This document shows, piece after piece, positions 1-8,407 of a DNA stretch of 64,000 nucleotides. The translations under genes were made by a program, and so were the position numbers. Each line of letters begins with the position of its first letter. The first letter of the stretch is position 1. The notes beneath the pieces were generated by a model. The model made no database searches. It was not told the DNA's origin and saw nothing but the letters and a program-made list of their open reading frames with translations. This DNA comes from Flavobacterium limnosediminis JC2902 (lineage in GTDB: Bacteria; Bacteroidota; Bacteroidia; Flavobacteriales; Flavobacteriaceae), in NCBI RefSeq assembly GCF_000498535.1, contig NZ_AVGG01000031.1:1-64000 (forward strand), written 5' to 3'.

Positions 1-1
1 T

Positions 2-1570
2 AATTTCCAAGACATTACCGCTCCTGTATTTGCGGCTTTGCCTGAACCTGCTACTATAAACTGTCCATCGTTACCTGACTTTGTCCAAGCAGTAGCTACC
101 GACGATTGTAGTTTACCGATTGCGCTTACTTTCGCCGATGTAACAACACCCGGAGAATGTGCAGGATCTTATTCGGTAACCAGAACATGGACTGCCATTG
201 ACGGTTGCGGTAACAGCTCTTCTACATCACAAACCATAAATATTCAGGATGTGGGTATACCAATTATTCGTCAGACTCCTGAAAACATAACCGTTTCCTG
301 CTCAAGTGAAATCCCAGCTATGGTTTCTTTAATTGCCGACGATAATTGCACCGGAATTATATCTGTTCAGGGTACTGATACAATTACTACCGGAGAATGC
401 GCAAATTCATACTCTGTAGTCAGAACCTGGATTTTTACAGATGCCTGTGGTAACACATCTTCGACAAATCAGACAATTACTGTATCAGACCAAATTGCTC
501 CTGTCCTTCCTGAAGCACCTGCAAACTTGAATCTGTCATGTTCATCTGAAGTTCCGGCGCCTGTTTCATTGACAGCCGTGGACAATTGTTCAGGAAATAT
601 TTCAGTTGAAAGTGTAGATTCAATAGTGCAAGGCGACTGTCCTAATTCATTTGTAATTACCAGAACTTGGACATTTACAGACGATTGCAGAAACACATCG
701 TCCATGTCACAAACCATAACCGTATCTGATGAAACTGCACCGACTTTAACGGGTGACTTCAGTGAAGAATTAACCGCAGCCTGTTCCAGTATTCCTACTC
801 CGCCGGAGCTTCAATTTATAGACAATTGCGGAGGACAGGTAACGGTTGTTTTCGAGGAGCATGTAGATCAGGGATCAATAACTCAGGAAACTTATGATCT
901 GATAAGAACCTGGACAGTTACAGATACATGCGGTAATTCAACAGTGATTACACAAACCGTACATGTTACTGTAGGAAACTTTTTCAGTGCCGATAATCCG
1001 GATCTGTGTAAAAACGATACTGCCTATGCCAATTTCAATTTAATGTCACTCCTTCCGGCAGGAACGGAACCGGGCGGACAATGGGTTGGAGTAAATATAC
1101 CTGGAAACACAATCAATCATGCAAACAACACGTTAAACGTTACACAATTAGGTGTTGGTTATTATACACTTCAATACATACTTACAACAGAACAATCATC
1201 ATGTCCGAGAAAATTGGAATTCTACGTTCATGTGGTTAACAATTGTGGAGTTTTGGCCGAATGTACGATAAATGTGTTCAATGGTTTTTCACCTGATGAT
1301 GACGGTCAGAATGATGTTCTTGTTATTGAAGGTATAGAATGTTACCTAGAAAACAACGTTCAGATATACAACCGATGGGGAATATTGGTATTCGACAAAT
1401 CCGGATATAACAATACCTCTGTTGTTTTCAGCGGAAAATCGGAAGGAAGATCAACATTAAACAAAAACGAAATGCTTCCGGGAGGGACCTATTTCTATGT
1501 CTTGAAATACAAAGATAATGAAGGTGGAAACTGGCATGACAAATCTGGTTATTTATATTTAAGCAGATAA
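2..1570 (+). CDS. Ig/HYR-like repeat adhesin with gliding-motility type B T9SS C-terminal domain (5' end outside window)
   Basis: The frame is open to the left edge, so this is the 3' part of a larger gene; the TTG at 38 is internal. The visible protein has about four repeats of roughly 75-80 residues. Each carries a CSSE-type cysteine start, a DNC motif and a TRTW...C(G)N segment, resembling HYR/Ig-like modules of large Bacteroidota surface proteins. The last ~90 residues match the type B sorting domain: NGFSPDDDGQND, then IYNRWG, then LPGGTYFYVLKY, ending YLYLSR. Such domains send proteins through the type IX secretion system to the surface. PorP/SprF and OmpA-like genes follow on the same strand, the usual arrangement for SprB-like adhesins. 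Its partner or ligand is unknown. Confidence 0.88.
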   Translation, partial: NFQDITAPVFAALPEPATINCPSLPDFVQAVATDDCSLPIALTFADVTTPGECAGSYSVTRTWTAIDGCGNSSSTSQTINIQDVGIPIIRQTPENITVSCSSEIPAMVSLIADDNCTGIISVQGTDTITTGECANSYSVVRTWIFTDACGNTSSTNQTITVSDQIAPVLPEAPANLNLSCSSEVPAPVSLTAVDNCSGNISVESVDSIVQGDCPNSFVITRTWTFTDDCRNTSSMSQTITVSDETAPTLTGDFSEELTAACSSIPTPPELQFIDNCGGQVTVVFEEHVDQGSITQETYDLIRTWTVTDTCGNSTVITQTVHVTVGNFFSADNPDLCKNDTAYANFNLMSLLPAGTEPGGQWVGVNIPGNTINHANNTLNVTQLGVGYYTLQYILTTEQSSCPRKLEFYVHVVNNCGVLAECTINVFNGFSPDDDGQNDVLVIEGIECYLENNVQIYNRWGILVFDKSGYNNTSVVFSGKSEGRSTLNKNEMLPGGTYFYVLKYKDNEGGNWHDKSGYLYLSR

Positions 1571-1620
1571 TTCTCATACTACTATTAATTATTTTACTAA
1601 ATTAACTTAAATTAGTGAAC

Positions 1621-2529
1621 ATGAAAACAAAATTAACAACACTCGTTTTAGGATTAATAGGTATGATGTGTTATGCTCAACAAGACTCTCAGTATACACA
1701 ATATATGTATAATACCATTACCATAAATCCTGCATATGCCGGTTCTCGCGAGGTTCTGAGTATCTTCGGATTGTACAGAGCCCAATGGGTTGGATTGGAC
1801 GGAGCGCCTACAACAAGTGCTTTTTCAATAAACTCACCCATAGGCGATTCCAGTTTCGGGATAGGTTTGTCCTTTGTTAATGATAAAATTGGCCCCGCAA
1901 ATGAAAGTAATATATCCGCAGACCTGTCTTATTTCATCCAAATGTCGGAAAATTACAAACTGGCCTTCGGATTAAAAGGAACAGCCAATCTTTTCAGTAT
2001 TGATCCTAATAAATTAAACATACAAAATCCGAATGATCCTCGGTTACAGAATCTTGATAACGATGCCAGTCCGAATGTAGGTGCAGGTATTTATTTGTAT
2101 TCCGATAAATTCTATGCCGGTTTATCAGTGCCTAATTTCTTTGAGACGAATCATTACGAAGACAATTCCGTTTCGATTACACAAGAGAAATTGCACTACT
2201 ATTTCATTACCGGATATGTCTTTGATGTTGGGAGTAACTTAAAGATCAAACCTTCAATACTTATGAAAGCAGCTGAAGGAGCTCCATTACAGGGAGATGC
2301 ATCTTTAAATTTTTTAATTTATGACAAACTAACTCTGGGAGCAGCCTACAGATGGGATGCAGCCTGGAGTGCCATGGCCGGATTTCAAATATCAAACTCA
2401 GTCTTCCTAGGATATGCGTATGATATGGAAACTACTGATTTACAGAATTATAATTCGGGTTCTCATGAGATTTTCCTGAGATTTGAATTGTTCAATAATT
2501 CCAAAATGTTAACTCCTCGTTTCTTCTAA
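1621..2529 (+). CDS. PorP/SprF family type IX secretion outer-membrane protein
   Basis: 302 residues. The N-terminus is a signal peptide ending near CYAQ. It is followed by the family hallmark YTQYMYN...INPAYAGSR and then alternating beta-strands, with a terminal phenylalanine (LTPRFF) expected of an outer-membrane barrel. An in-frame GTG lies two codons upstream at 1615, but the ATG at 1621 gives the cleaner signal peptide. In Flavobacterium johnsoniae SprF is needed for secretion of the SprB adhesin, and paralogs pair with type-B-sorted adhesins. The gene directly upstream is such an adhesin, so this is inferred to be its dedicated export or attachment factor. It is probably cotranscribed with its neighbours (50 bp upstream gap, 11 bp downstream). 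Confidence 0.9.
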   Translation: MKTKLTTLVLGLIGMMCYAQQDSQYTQYMYNTITINPAYAGSREVLSIFGLYRAQWVGLDGAPTTSAFSINSPIGDSSFGIGLSFVNDKIGPANESNISADLSYFIQMSENYKLAFGLKGTANLFSIDPNKLNIQNPNDPRLQNLDNDASPNVGAGIYLYSDKFYAGLSVPNFFETNHYEDNSVSITQEKLHYYFITGYVFDVGSNLKIKPSILMKAAEGAPLQGDASLNFLIYDKLTLGAAYRWDAAWSAMAGFQISNSVFLGYAYDMETTDLQNYNSGSHEIFLRFELFNNSKMLTPRFF

Positions 2530-2540
2530 ATTGAACAGTT

Positions 2541-4478
2541 ATGAAAATCAAAGTACTACTTATAATTGCCATTTTCAGTATTGGTAATGTATATTCTCAA
2601 ATTGGGAAACAAGCAAAGGGTGACAAAAAATACAACAATTATGCTTATATAGACGCGATTGAAGTGTATGAAAAAGTTGCCGAGAAAGGTCATAAGTCCG
2701 TAAATTTATTCGAGAAACTTGGAAATGCCTATTACTTTAACGGGGAGTATGATAAAGCGGAAAAATGGTATACCCAATTGTTTGCGATGCCAGAAGCTGC
2801 TGATGTTCCTGCCGAATATTATTTCAGATATGCACAATCATTAAAAGCTGTCGGGAATTACGACAAAGCCGATGAGTATCTGATGAAATTCTATCAGAAA
2901 ACGAACAATCCTTCCGGAGCAGAATTAGTAAACAACAAAGATTATCTGGCAGAATTACGAAAAGATTCCGACAGATATAAAGTTGAAAATGCCGGTGATA
3001 TCAATACAGAGTATTCTGATTACGGCTCCATGTTTAAAGGTTCTGATGTTATTTTCACTTCAGCTAGAAAAAACAAAGACGTTTTTCAGAAAAAACACAA
3101 TTGGACAGGGCAATATTTTACGAAACTTTATACGGCAAAAATGGCTGAAGACGGTAAATTAAGTGAAACACAGGAATTTTCAAAAGACCTGGATTCCAAA
3201 TTTCATGAAGCAACACCTGTTTTCACGAAAGACGGTAACACCGTTTATTTTACCAGAAACAATTTTTTTGACGGAAAAAAAGGAAAAAGTGAGGATAAGG
3301 TAACGAAACTTAAAGTCTTCAAAGCAACTTTAAAGGACGGAAAATGGCAGGATATAAAAGAACTTCCGTTTAATAATGATAATTACAGTGTGGCCCACCC
3401 TGCTTTGAGTCCGGATGAAAAAACACTGTACTTTTCATCGGATATGCCGGGAACTTTGGGAGCATCAGACATTTTCAAAGTCGCGATTAACTCAGACGGA
3501 ACTTTCGGAACTCCTGAAAATTTGGGAAGCAGTATTAATTCACCGCTGAGAGAAACATTTCCCTTCATCACGGAAAAAAATGTATTGTACTTCTCTTCGG
3601 ATGATCATTTGGGAATCGGAGGTCTTGATGTTTTCGAATCCAAAATGAATAAAGACGGAACTTTTACTTCGATAAAAAATGTCGGAGCACCGGTAAACAG
3701 TCCTAAAGATGATTTCGGTTACATTGTGAACACCAAAACGAATATCGGATATTTCACTTCAAACAGAGATGGCGGAGCGGGATCTGATGATATTTACAAG
3801 TTCAAGGAAAACGTTTGTGCGCAGATAATCAAAGGAACAGTTTCAGACATACTATCCCTGTTACGCCTGCCATCAGCAAAAGTATCTTTGTTTAATTCAG
3901 ATATGGAACTGATTAAATCCACGGAAGCAAATGCAAATGGTGAATTTTCTTTTGAAGAAAATATTGATTGCGATAAAAAATATTACGTAAGAGCAGAATA
4001 TCAGGATTATGAAACAAAAGAAATACCTGTTATGATACCAATGACTTCAGGTGAATCCAGAGCCGATATCGCCTTAGAGAAAAAAGTGGTACCGATTGTT
4101 CCCGGAATTGATCTTGCAAAAGTACTGGACATCAGCATAATTTACTTTGATTTGGACAAATGGAATATTCGCCCGGATGCCGCTGTGGATTTAGAGAAAA
4201 TTATTGCCGTTATGCAAAAATACCCAACCATGAAGGTAGATATCCGTTCGCATACAGACAGTCGTGCACCGCATAAATACAATGAACGACTTTCAGATCG
4301 CAGAGCAAAATCAACTTTAGAATATATGGTTAAAAACGGTATCGATCGAAGCAGATTGTCTGCAAAAGGATACGGAGAATCACAATTGATAAATGGTTGT
4401 TCAGATGGCGTTAAATGCTCTGAAGAAGACCATCAAAAAAACAGACGAAGTGAATTTATTGTGCTTAGCATGGAATAG
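2541..4478 (+). CDS. PorE-like protein: TPR, beta-propeller (PD40), carboxypeptidase-regulatory and OmpA domains
   Basis: 645 residues. A signal peptide ending NVYSQ precedes TPR-like helices (about residues 25-140). Next come PD40/WD40-like propeller blades with recurring LYFSSD, GYFTSNRDGG and DIYKFK motifs (about 150-430), a CarboxypepD_reg/CNA-like beta-sandwich (about 430-515), and an OmpA C-terminal peptidoglycan-binding domain (about 528-645). The last contains YFDLDKWNIRPDA, RSHTDSR, LSDRRA and NRRSEF. This four-domain order is that of PorE of Porphyromonas gingivalis, which links the T9SS to peptidoglycan. By inference this protein anchors the adhesin/SprF complex encoded just upstream. 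A strong hairpin terminator follows the stop codon. Confidence 0.88.
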   Translation: MKIKVLLIIAIFSIGNVYSQIGKQAKGDKKYNNYAYIDAIEVYEKVAEKGHKSVNLFEKLGNAYYFNGEYDKAEKWYTQLFAMPEAADVPAEYYFRYAQSLKAVGNYDKADEYLMKFYQKTNNPSGAELVNNKDYLAELRKDSDRYKVENAGDINTEYSDYGSMFKGSDVIFTSARKNKDVFQKKHNWTGQYFTKLYTAKMAEDGKLSETQEFSKDLDSKFHEATPVFTKDGNTVYFTRNNFFDGKKGKSEDKVTKLKVFKATLKDGKWQDIKELPFNNDNYSVAHPALSPDEKTLYFSSDMPGTLGASDIFKVAINSDGTFGTPENLGSSINSPLRETFPFITEKNVLYFSSDDHLGIGGLDVFESKMNKDGTFTSIKNVGAPVNSPKDDFGYIVNTKTNIGYFTSNRDGGAGSDDIYKFKENVCAQIIKGTVSDILSLLRLPSAKVSLFNSDMELIKSTEANANGEFSFEENIDCDKKYYVRAEYQDYETKEIPVMIPMTSGESRADIALEKKVVPIVPGIDLAKVLDISIIYFDLDKWNIRPDAAVDLEKIIAVMQKYPTMKVDIRSHTDSRAPHKYNERLSDRRAKSTLEYMVKNGIDRSRLSAKGYGESQLINGCSDGVKCSEEDHQKNRRSEFIVLSME

Positions 4479-4510
4479 TTTCATTCTTTTTATTTCAATA
4501 CGTTTAATAA

Positions 4511-4540
4511 AAAAAGCATCGGCCTTGGCTGATGCTTTTT
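4511..4540. terminator. Bidirectional intrinsic terminator after the T9SS triad
   Basis: The arms AAAAAGCATC and GATGCTTTTT form a perfect 10-bp stem around a GC-rich centre. They are flanked by an A-run and a T-run, so it can serve the plus-strand OmpA-like gene and the convergent minus-strand CAP gene. Confidence 0.85.
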
Positions 4541-4588
4541 CATTTTGGATTATTTAAACCCAGAAACTAAACACATATTATAATCATG

Positions 4589-5098
4589 TTATTTTCTGAT
4601 AAACAGGTTGGTAAAATACTTTTTTCCATCATTATCTATTCTCACAGAAATTCCGAAATGAGTATAATTACCTTCCATGTTTGCTTTATGAGCCGGACTG
4701 TTAATCCATGCGTCAACCACGGATTGTGCGGTAGAATAATTGTAGGCAATATTTTCACCTACAGCTACGGCTCCCAAAGCAGTTCTCAAATTTTCCTCTC
4801 TTTGGGCAAAAAGGGCGTGTGTTAACGTATTGATCGAAATCATATATTCATCGTGACTTTCGGAAACATTAGAAATATGATTTATTTTTTCAAGTGGATT
4901 TAAACCTTTACTTAAACGGTGTTGGTTAATAAGGTTAGCAACATCCAATTCAATCTGGCTGTAGTTATATTCGTTATCAACAATATAATTTGCCGAAGCT
5001 GAATTTTGAGATGTTCCCTCTTCACTGTCTGTTGAACAAGAAGTTAAAACGAAAAGAAGTGCCATAAAAGATAAGGGGCGAAAAAAAGACATCTTCAT
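4589..5098 (-). CDS. CAP-domain (SCP/PR-1-like) lipoprotein
   Basis: 169 residues. The lipobox FVLTSC puts the lipidated cysteine at residue 21, followed by an acidic stretch of the kind linked to surface exposure in Bacteroidota. The rest is a compact CAP domain: INQHRLSKGLNPL, the histidine in SESHDEY, GENIAY, and the signature W.NSPAHKANM..NYTHFGI. The two histidines and the GEN glutamate match the CAP cavity. Bacterial CAP proteins are secreted or surface proteins of mostly unknown activity, so no substrate is claimed. It is last in a minus-strand run downstream of pdxH, separated by 155 bp of AT-rich DNA, and may have its own promoter. Confidence 0.85.
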   Translation of the reverse strand: MKMSFFRPLSFMALLFVLTSCSTDSEEGTSQNSASANYIVDNEYNYSQIELDVANLINQHRLSKGLNPLEKINHISNVSESHDEYMISINTLTHALFAQREENLRTALGAVAVGENIAYNYSTAQSVVDAWINSPAHKANMEGNYTHFGISVRIDNDGKKYFTNLFIRK

Positions 5099-5253
5099 AA
5101 AATTAAAATTTAAATGTTGTTCTTAGTTTTTTAAACAATTAATTATTATAACTGCTTGATTACTAAAGTAAATTTACACATTAATCGACTATCTGCAAAT
5201 AATATCGATGAAATGCTTTAAATTTTAACATTTAAATTTTACATACTGTAATT

Positions 5254-5898
5254 TTAAGGAGAAAGTCTTTCAATTTTCCAATTATAATCTTCTAGCAACT
5301 GATAGCGAATACGATCATGAAGACGATTAGGACGACCTTGCCAAAATTCCACCGAAATAGGTCTGACCAGATAGCCTCCCCAATGTTTCGGACGAAGAAT
5401 TTCTTTATTCTGATATTCCTTTTCAAGTTCTTTAAGGTTGTTCTCCAGGAAATCCCTTGAGGGAATAACGTCACTTTGAGCAGAAACTATAGCGCCTAAC
5501 TTACTTCCGTCAGGACGACTGTCAAAATAATTATCCGAAACATTTTCCGGAGTTTTTTCAGCTACACCTTTAATAATAACCTGACGTTCCATAGAATTCC
5601 AGAAAAAAGACAAACAAACATTTGGGTTTTGTTCCAGCGCCTTTCCTTTTTCGGAATTATAATTGGTGTAGAAAATAAATCCTTCTTCATTAAACTTTTT
5701 GAGTAAAACGACTCTCGCTTTCGGAAACCCATCAAGGCCAATTGTGGAAACGGTCATGGCATTCACCTCTTCTATTCCTCCCAAGTCTTCGGATTCATAA
5801 AACCAACGGTGAAATAAATTCATAGGGTCTTCCGGAATTGTGGTTTCCAATAGTTCGCTTTTTTCGTATGACTTTCGGTAATTGCTTAGATCGGACAT
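5254..5898 (-). CDS. pdxH: Pyridoxamine 5'-phosphate oxidase
   Basis: 214 residues, the usual length. PdxH is an FMN-dependent cytosolic enzyme that oxidises pyridoxine- and pyridoxamine-5'-phosphate to pyridoxal-5'-phosphate. Recognisable blocks are DPMNLFHRWF near the N-terminus, the FMN/substrate segments ARVVLLKKF and FYTNYNSEKGK, SFFWNSMERQV, the FDSRPDGSKLGA..S.QS segment, and the diagnostic C-terminus EFWQGRPNRLHDRI...WKIERLSP with its PLP-contacting Arg and His. The ATG at 5898 follows an A-rich leader of short repeated words (see findings) with no Shine-Dalgarno sequence. It lies downstream of rnz in the same orientation. Confidence 0.96.
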   Translation of the reverse strand: MSDLSNYRKSYEKSELLETTIPEDPMNLFHRWFYESEDLGGIEEVNAMTVSTIGLDGFPKARVVLLKKFNEEGFIFYTNYNSEKGKALEQNPNVCLSFFWNSMERQVIIKGVAEKTPENVSDNYFDSRPDGSKLGAIVSAQSDVIPSRDFLENNLKELEKEYQNKEILRPKHWGGYLVRPISVEFWQGRPNRLHDRIRYQLLEDYNWKIERLSP

Positions 5899-5960
5899 TT
5901 TTTTAGACTTCTTAGATTGTTAGATTTCTTAGATTATTGGACTACTTAGAAACTTTGGTT
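5899..5960 (-). repeat. Short-word repeat leader directly upstream of pdxH
   Basis: Read on the minus strand this is a chain of imperfect words of the form AATCTAAGA / AGTCTAA, running straight into the pdxH ATG. The spacing is about 9-10 bp. It does not look coding. The same style of leader precedes several other genes in the window. Confidence 0.6.
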
Positions 5961-6061
5961 ACTTATTGATAATTCTAATGAATATAAACTTAATAGTTTT
6001 TTTTCGAAATTTCTTTATTAAAAAATTCTAAAAATTCTAATTTTCTAACATTCTAAGTTGT

Positions 6062-6967
6062 CTAGAACTCAAATTCCCTTCCATCATCAGCGAGGAGAAT
6101 ATTCTGAAAAACGGTTTCGGCTTCTTTCCTGAATCGCTCAATGGAATCATACCGCGTGGAATAATGTCCTAAAACCAATTGCTCCACATTAGCTTTTTTT
6201 GCAATTGCAGCGGCTTGTTTTGCGGTACAATGCATGGTTTTTTCAGCTAAATGTTCCTCGGAATCGAGAAACGTACTTTCGTGATATAAAACGGTGGCAT
6301 TTTCAATTATCGGAACAATGCTTTCATCATAAACCGTATCCGAACAAAAGGCATAACTCTTCGAAGGTTCCGGATCGAAAGTGAGCTTTTCATTTGGAAT
6401 TACTCTTCCGTCATCTAAGGTAATATCACCTCCGTATTTTATTTTCTGATAATAAACGGTTTCAATGTCGTAATTCAAAATAGCGTCGATATTGAGTTTG
6501 CGTTCGCGGTTTTTTTCCTGAAACAAATACCCATTCGTGTATACCCGGTGCTTTAGCGGAATGGTTTTTACAATTACCCTGTCATCTTCAAAAACCACTT
6601 CACTTTCGGTGCTTTCCAATTCGTGAAAATATAAATTATACCCTGTGTAAGAATTTGATAATCTGAGTTGTAAAAGGATTATCTCTTTAATTCCTTTAGG
6701 TCCGTAAACATGTAAATCAGTTTGACGATTGAGCAACATGAATGTGGAAATCAATCCCACCAAACCATAAAAATGATCCCCGTGAAGATGTGAAATAAAG
6801 ATATGTTCTATACGGGAAAATTTGATTTTATTCTTTCGAAGCTGTACCTGAGTTCCTTCTCCGCAATCAATTAAGAACATGCGGTTTTTTATTTCCAGAA
6901 CCTGTGAAGTCGGATTCGTTATCGTTCGTGGAGTTGCCGCATAGCAGCCCAGGATTGTTAGTTTCAT
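6062..6967 (-). CDS. rnz: Ribonuclease Z (tRNA 3' endonuclease)
   Basis: 301 residues. This metallo-beta-lactamase-fold enzyme removes tRNA 3' trailers. The start chosen is the ATG at 6967 (MKLTILGCYAATPR), because the upstream extension to 7000 is translated from an AT repeat. Motifs are the N-terminal LGCYAATP, the T.Q..EI...FLIDCGEGTQ segment, the zinc motif SHLHGDHFYGL, and the C-terminal blocks AFCSDT, LYHESTFL, AEKTMHCTAKQAA and LVLGHYSTRY, with the HST and GHYS histidines. The stop is close to pdxH, and a small conserved gene lies upstream. Confidence 0.95.
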   Translation of the reverse strand: MKLTILGCYAATPRTITNPTSQVLEIKNRMFLIDCGEGTQVQLRKNKIKFSRIEHIFISHLHGDHFYGLVGLISTFMLLNRQTDLHVYGPKGIKEIILLQLRLSNSYTGYNLYFHELESTESEVVFEDDRVIVKTIPLKHRVYTNGYLFQEKNRERKLNIDAILNYDIETVYYQKIKYGGDITLDDGRVIPNEKLTFDPEPSKSYAFCSDTVYDESIVPIIENATVLYHESTFLDSEEHLAEKTMHCTAKQAAAIAKKANVEQLVLGHYSTRYDSIERFRKEAETVFQNILLADDGREFEF

Positions 6968-7041
6968 TCTAATTGATAGTTGATAATTGATAATTAACAA
7001 TTACAAAGAATTATCAATTACTAATTATCAATTGTTAATTG
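6968..7041. repeat. AT-rich palindromic short repeat between rnz and the STAS-like gene
   Basis: It contains several alternating copies of AATTGATAAT, ATTATCAATT and AATTGTTAA. The words are mutually complementary, so several alternative hairpins are possible. It fills the space between two minus-strand genes and reaches the rnz start codon. Confidence 0.7.
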
Positions 7042-7374
7042 TTAAAATCCTAAATCACGTTCGATTTCTTCCATTTCAATCATGTCGTGTGCTTCTAAAA
7101 GTGTCGGCACCACTAACAATGAAGCCGGAACATCATTAAAATCGATATTATCAGCTACGATTACGAATGATTTCTTAGCTTTCTTATGTTTTTTAGACAA
7201 ATCTGCAAAGGTTTTAATTGCTTTTACATCTGCTGATTTATCATGGGATACATCCAAAATAAGGTTACGTTCTTTAAAAGACTCGTATTGGTCAGTAACT
7301 TTTTTAAGGAATTCCGAAACATTACCTTCGGTATCTTTAATTATCGTGGTGTGGATTTTATGATCTACTTTCAT
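7042..7374 (-). CDS. Small conserved STAS-like protein of unknown function
   Basis: 110 residues, cytosolic, no signal peptide or membrane segment. The pattern is alternating beta and alpha: KIHTTIIKDTEG, NLILDVSH, KAIKTFADLSKKHKK, SFVIVADN and LLVVPTLLEAHDMIEMEEIERDLGF. This resembles a STAS/anti-sigma-antagonist fold, although the serine phosphorylation site of classical SpoIIAA proteins is not evident. The gene sits between pyrB and rnz in one orientation. Some databases label such proteins 'ribonuclease Z' because of this neighbour, but no metal-binding residues support that. The function is not known, so the STAS-like call is tentative. Confidence 0.7.
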   Translation of the reverse strand: MKVDHKIHTTIIKDTEGNVSEFLKKVTDQYESFKERNLILDVSHDKSADVKAIKTFADLSKKHKKAKKSFVIVADNIDFNDVPASLLVVPTLLEAHDMIEMEEIERDLGF

Positions 7375-7420
7375 TTTTAAGTTGCTTAGTGGCTGAGTTG
7401 CTAAGTTACTGAGATTTTTT
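7375..7420 (-). repeat. CTTAG/CTCAG word repeat in the leader of the STAS-like gene
   Basis: Read on the minus strand it contains CTCAGTAACTTAGCAACTCA and then CCACTAAGCAACTTAAAA, immediately before the ATG at 7374. Nearly the same phrase occurs before the bestrophin gene at 42955-42992. Confidence 0.7.
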
Positions 7421-7455
7421 CATCTCAACAACTTTCTGACATCCGACTTTCAGAC

Positions 7456-8382
7456 TTACTTTATCTTCTGAGCCAGTAAATAAATTACGGCCATTCGAAC
7501 CGCTACCCCATTTTCCACCTGATTTAAAATAACCGATTGTGATGAATCCGCCACATCCGAAGTTATCTCAACTCCTCTGTTGATTGGTCCCGGGTGCATT
7601 ATTACTATTTCTTTGCTTAATGAATCGAGTAATGCCTTATCCACACCGTATTGTTGTGCATATTCTCTTGTTGACGGAAAATAGTTCACATCCAAACGTT
7701 CGTTCTGAACACGAAGCATATTTGCTACATCACACCATTCCAAGGCCTTACGCAAATTTGGCTCGTATTTTACACCTAACGACTCAATGTATCTTGGAAT
7801 CAGCGTTTTTGGTCCGCAAACCATAACTTCAGCTCCCTGCATTTGTAGTGCAAAGATGTTGGAAAGTGCTACACGCGAATGTAAAACATCACCCACAATT
7901 ACCACTTTCTTCCCGCCTACTTCACCCAATTTTTCTCTAATGGAATAACTGTCAAGCAACGCCTGCGTAGGATGTTCATGAGCACCGTCTCCAGCGTTAA
8001 CAATACTTGCTTTAACATTTTGTGATAAGAAGTGAGCCGCTCCTGGGTTTTTATGACGCATTACCACCATATCCACTTTCATCGACAAGATGTTGTTTAC
8101 GGTATCAATAAGAGTTTCTCCTTTTTTAACCGATGATTGTGCCACTGAAAAACTCATTACATCAGCTGAAAGACGTTTCTGTGCCAATTCAAATGAAAGT
8201 TTGGTACGCGTACTGTCTTCAAAAAAGATGTTGGCAATGGTAATGTGTTGTAATGAAGGAACTTTTTTAATCGGACGATTGATTACTTCCTTGAACTGAT
8301 CGGCAGTTTCGAAAATTAAATCAATATCACTTTTATTGATATATTTTATTCCAAGTAAATGATTGACGCTTAGCTCTTTCAT
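7456..8382 (-). CDS. pyrB: Aspartate carbamoyltransferase catalytic subunit
   Basis: 308 residues. The enzyme condenses carbamoyl phosphate with aspartate, the committed step of pyrimidine synthesis. The carbamoyl-phosphate loop is FFEDSTRTKLSFELA (STRT). Other motifs are HEHPTQALLDSYSI (HPTQ), KVVIVGDVLHSRVALS, DVANMLRVQNER, and the aspartate-side block IMHPGPINRGVEI. No regulatory pyrI was seen nearby. It is 25 bp downstream of pyrR on the same strand, so the two are probably cotranscribed and coordinately controlled. Confidence 0.97.
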   Translation of the reverse strand: MKELSVNHLLGIKYINKSDIDLIFETADQFKEVINRPIKKVPSLQHITIANIFFEDSTRTKLSFELAQKRLSADVMSFSVAQSSVKKGETLIDTVNNILSMKVDMVVMRHKNPGAAHFLSQNVKASIVNAGDGAHEHPTQALLDSYSIREKLGEVGGKKVVIVGDVLHSRVALSNIFALQMQGAEVMVCGPKTLIPRYIESLGVKYEPNLRKALEWCDVANMLRVQNERLDVNYFPSTREYAQQYGVDKALLDSLSKEIVIMHPGPINRGVEITSDVADSSQSVILNQVENGVAVRMAVIYLLAQKIK

Positions 8383-8407
8383 CAGTATTGTTGTGTTGTT
8401 GTAATTC

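Noticed and set aside
7042..7374. Second ribonuclease Z
   Set aside because: The small protein has none of the HxHxDH zinc residues. The real rnz is the next gene downstream.
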